Assembly: GCA_031287505.1 (NCBI GenBank) | Contig: JAITSW010000179.1 | Location: forward strand, 1-13,937 | DNA: 13,937 nucleotides | Reading direction: 5' to 3' | From: Propionibacteriaceae bacterium | Lineage (GTDB): Bacteria; Actinomycetota; Actinomycetes; Propionibacteriales; Propionibacteriaceae | Shown here: positions 13,683 to 13,937 of the stretch, piece by piece | Layout of the letters: each line of letters opens with the position of its first letter | How positions within the stretch are numbered: the stretch's first letter is position 1 | Notes under the pieces: generated by a model | The model's input: only the letters and a program-made list of their open reading frames with translations | Told to the model about the DNA's origin: nothing | Database searches by the model: none | Position numbers and translations under genes: made by a program

Positions 13683-13937
13683 GTGAAATACCGTTATCTG
13701 GGTAATTCCGGTCTGAAGATCTCTGAGATCGTTTATGGAAACTGGATTACCCACGGATCTCAGGTAGAGAGGGAAGCTGCGGTTGCCTGCGTACACGCTG
13801 CGCTAGATGCAGGCATCAGCTCCTTCGATACCGCTGACGTCTATGCCAATACGGCTGCTGAGAAGGTCTTGGGTAAAGTTCTCAAGGGTCAACGCCGCGA
13901 GTCGCTGGAGATATTCACCAAGGTTTATTGGCCGACC
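13683..13937 (+). CDS. Aldo/keto reductase, N-terminal part (runs off right edge)
   Basis: An open frame of 85 codons from GTG 13683 to the window edge. MKYRYLGNSGLKISEIVYGNW is the typical start of the NAD(P)H-dependent aldo/keto reductase family. The catalytic Asp49 and Tyr54 lie in FDTADVY (48-54) and the catalytic Lys80 in FTKVYW (78-83); the fourth residue, His, would lie beyond the edge. The sequence is closest to my memory of the potassium-channel beta-subunit/YghZ branch. It begins 8 bases after the stop of the DivIVA-like gene, so it may be the third gene of that transcript, though the ribosome site is weak and no functional link to the coiled-coil proteins is evident. Substrate unknown. 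Confidence 0.85.
   Translation, partial: MKYRYLGNSGLKISEIVYGNWITHGSQVEREAAVACVHAALDAGISSFDTADVYANTAAEKVLGKVLKGQRRESLEIFTKVYWPT

Overview
The window looks like a chromosomal segment from a moderately high-GC Actinobacterium. The signs are many G/C-ending codons, a tandem pair of DivIVA/FilP-type coiled-coil proteins, an SH3 + VanY-like cell-wall protein of an actinobacterial type, and start codons preceded at a fixed distance by TAnnnT boxes, as in leaderless actinobacterial transcripts. A member of the Actinomycetaceae or a relative is my guess; the sequence alone does not settle it. I see no tRNA, rRNA, CRISPR array, transposase or phage gene. No gap without a gene is longer than about 120 bases.

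Left part, minus strand (1-4114): in transcription order, a membrane-anchored CDP-glycerol glycerophosphotransferase-like enzyme (4114-2282), glucose-6-phosphate isomerase (2252-576), and the 5' part of an ABC-2 polysaccharide/teichoic-acid exporter permease (510 to beyond the left edge). The first and third probably serve an anionic cell-wall glycopolymer; pgi sits between them but has its own apparent promoter.

Middle, plus strand (4178-8996): a KDPG-aldolase-like protein that appears to lack the catalytic lysine and glutamate; a membrane-anchored SH3 + zinc-peptidase-like protein with short in-frame tandem repeats near its N terminus; a two-domain, eukaryote-type 6-phosphofructokinase (5986-8220) interrupted by an in-frame TAG; and a lipoprotein of unknown function. 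The PFK interruption looks like two compensating single-base indels about 35 bases apart: the shifted frame between them restores a segment that fits the PFK family. With pgi, two consecutive glycolytic steps (glucose-6-P to fructose-6-P to fructose-1,6-bisP) lie within 8 kb, but on opposite strands and under separate control.

Right part: threonine synthase on the minus strand (10518-9088), converging on the lipoprotein gene across a hairpin-rich 91-bp gap. Divergent from thrC is a two-gene unit of coiled-coil proteins (10634-12649 and 12664-13674), likely cytoskeletal or polar-growth factors, followed after 8 bases by the start of an aldo/keto reductase (13683 to the right edge).

The most notable items are the tandem PFK with an eroded C-half and its frame lesion, and the repeated TAnnnT-N6/7-start-codon arrangement in front of six genes.
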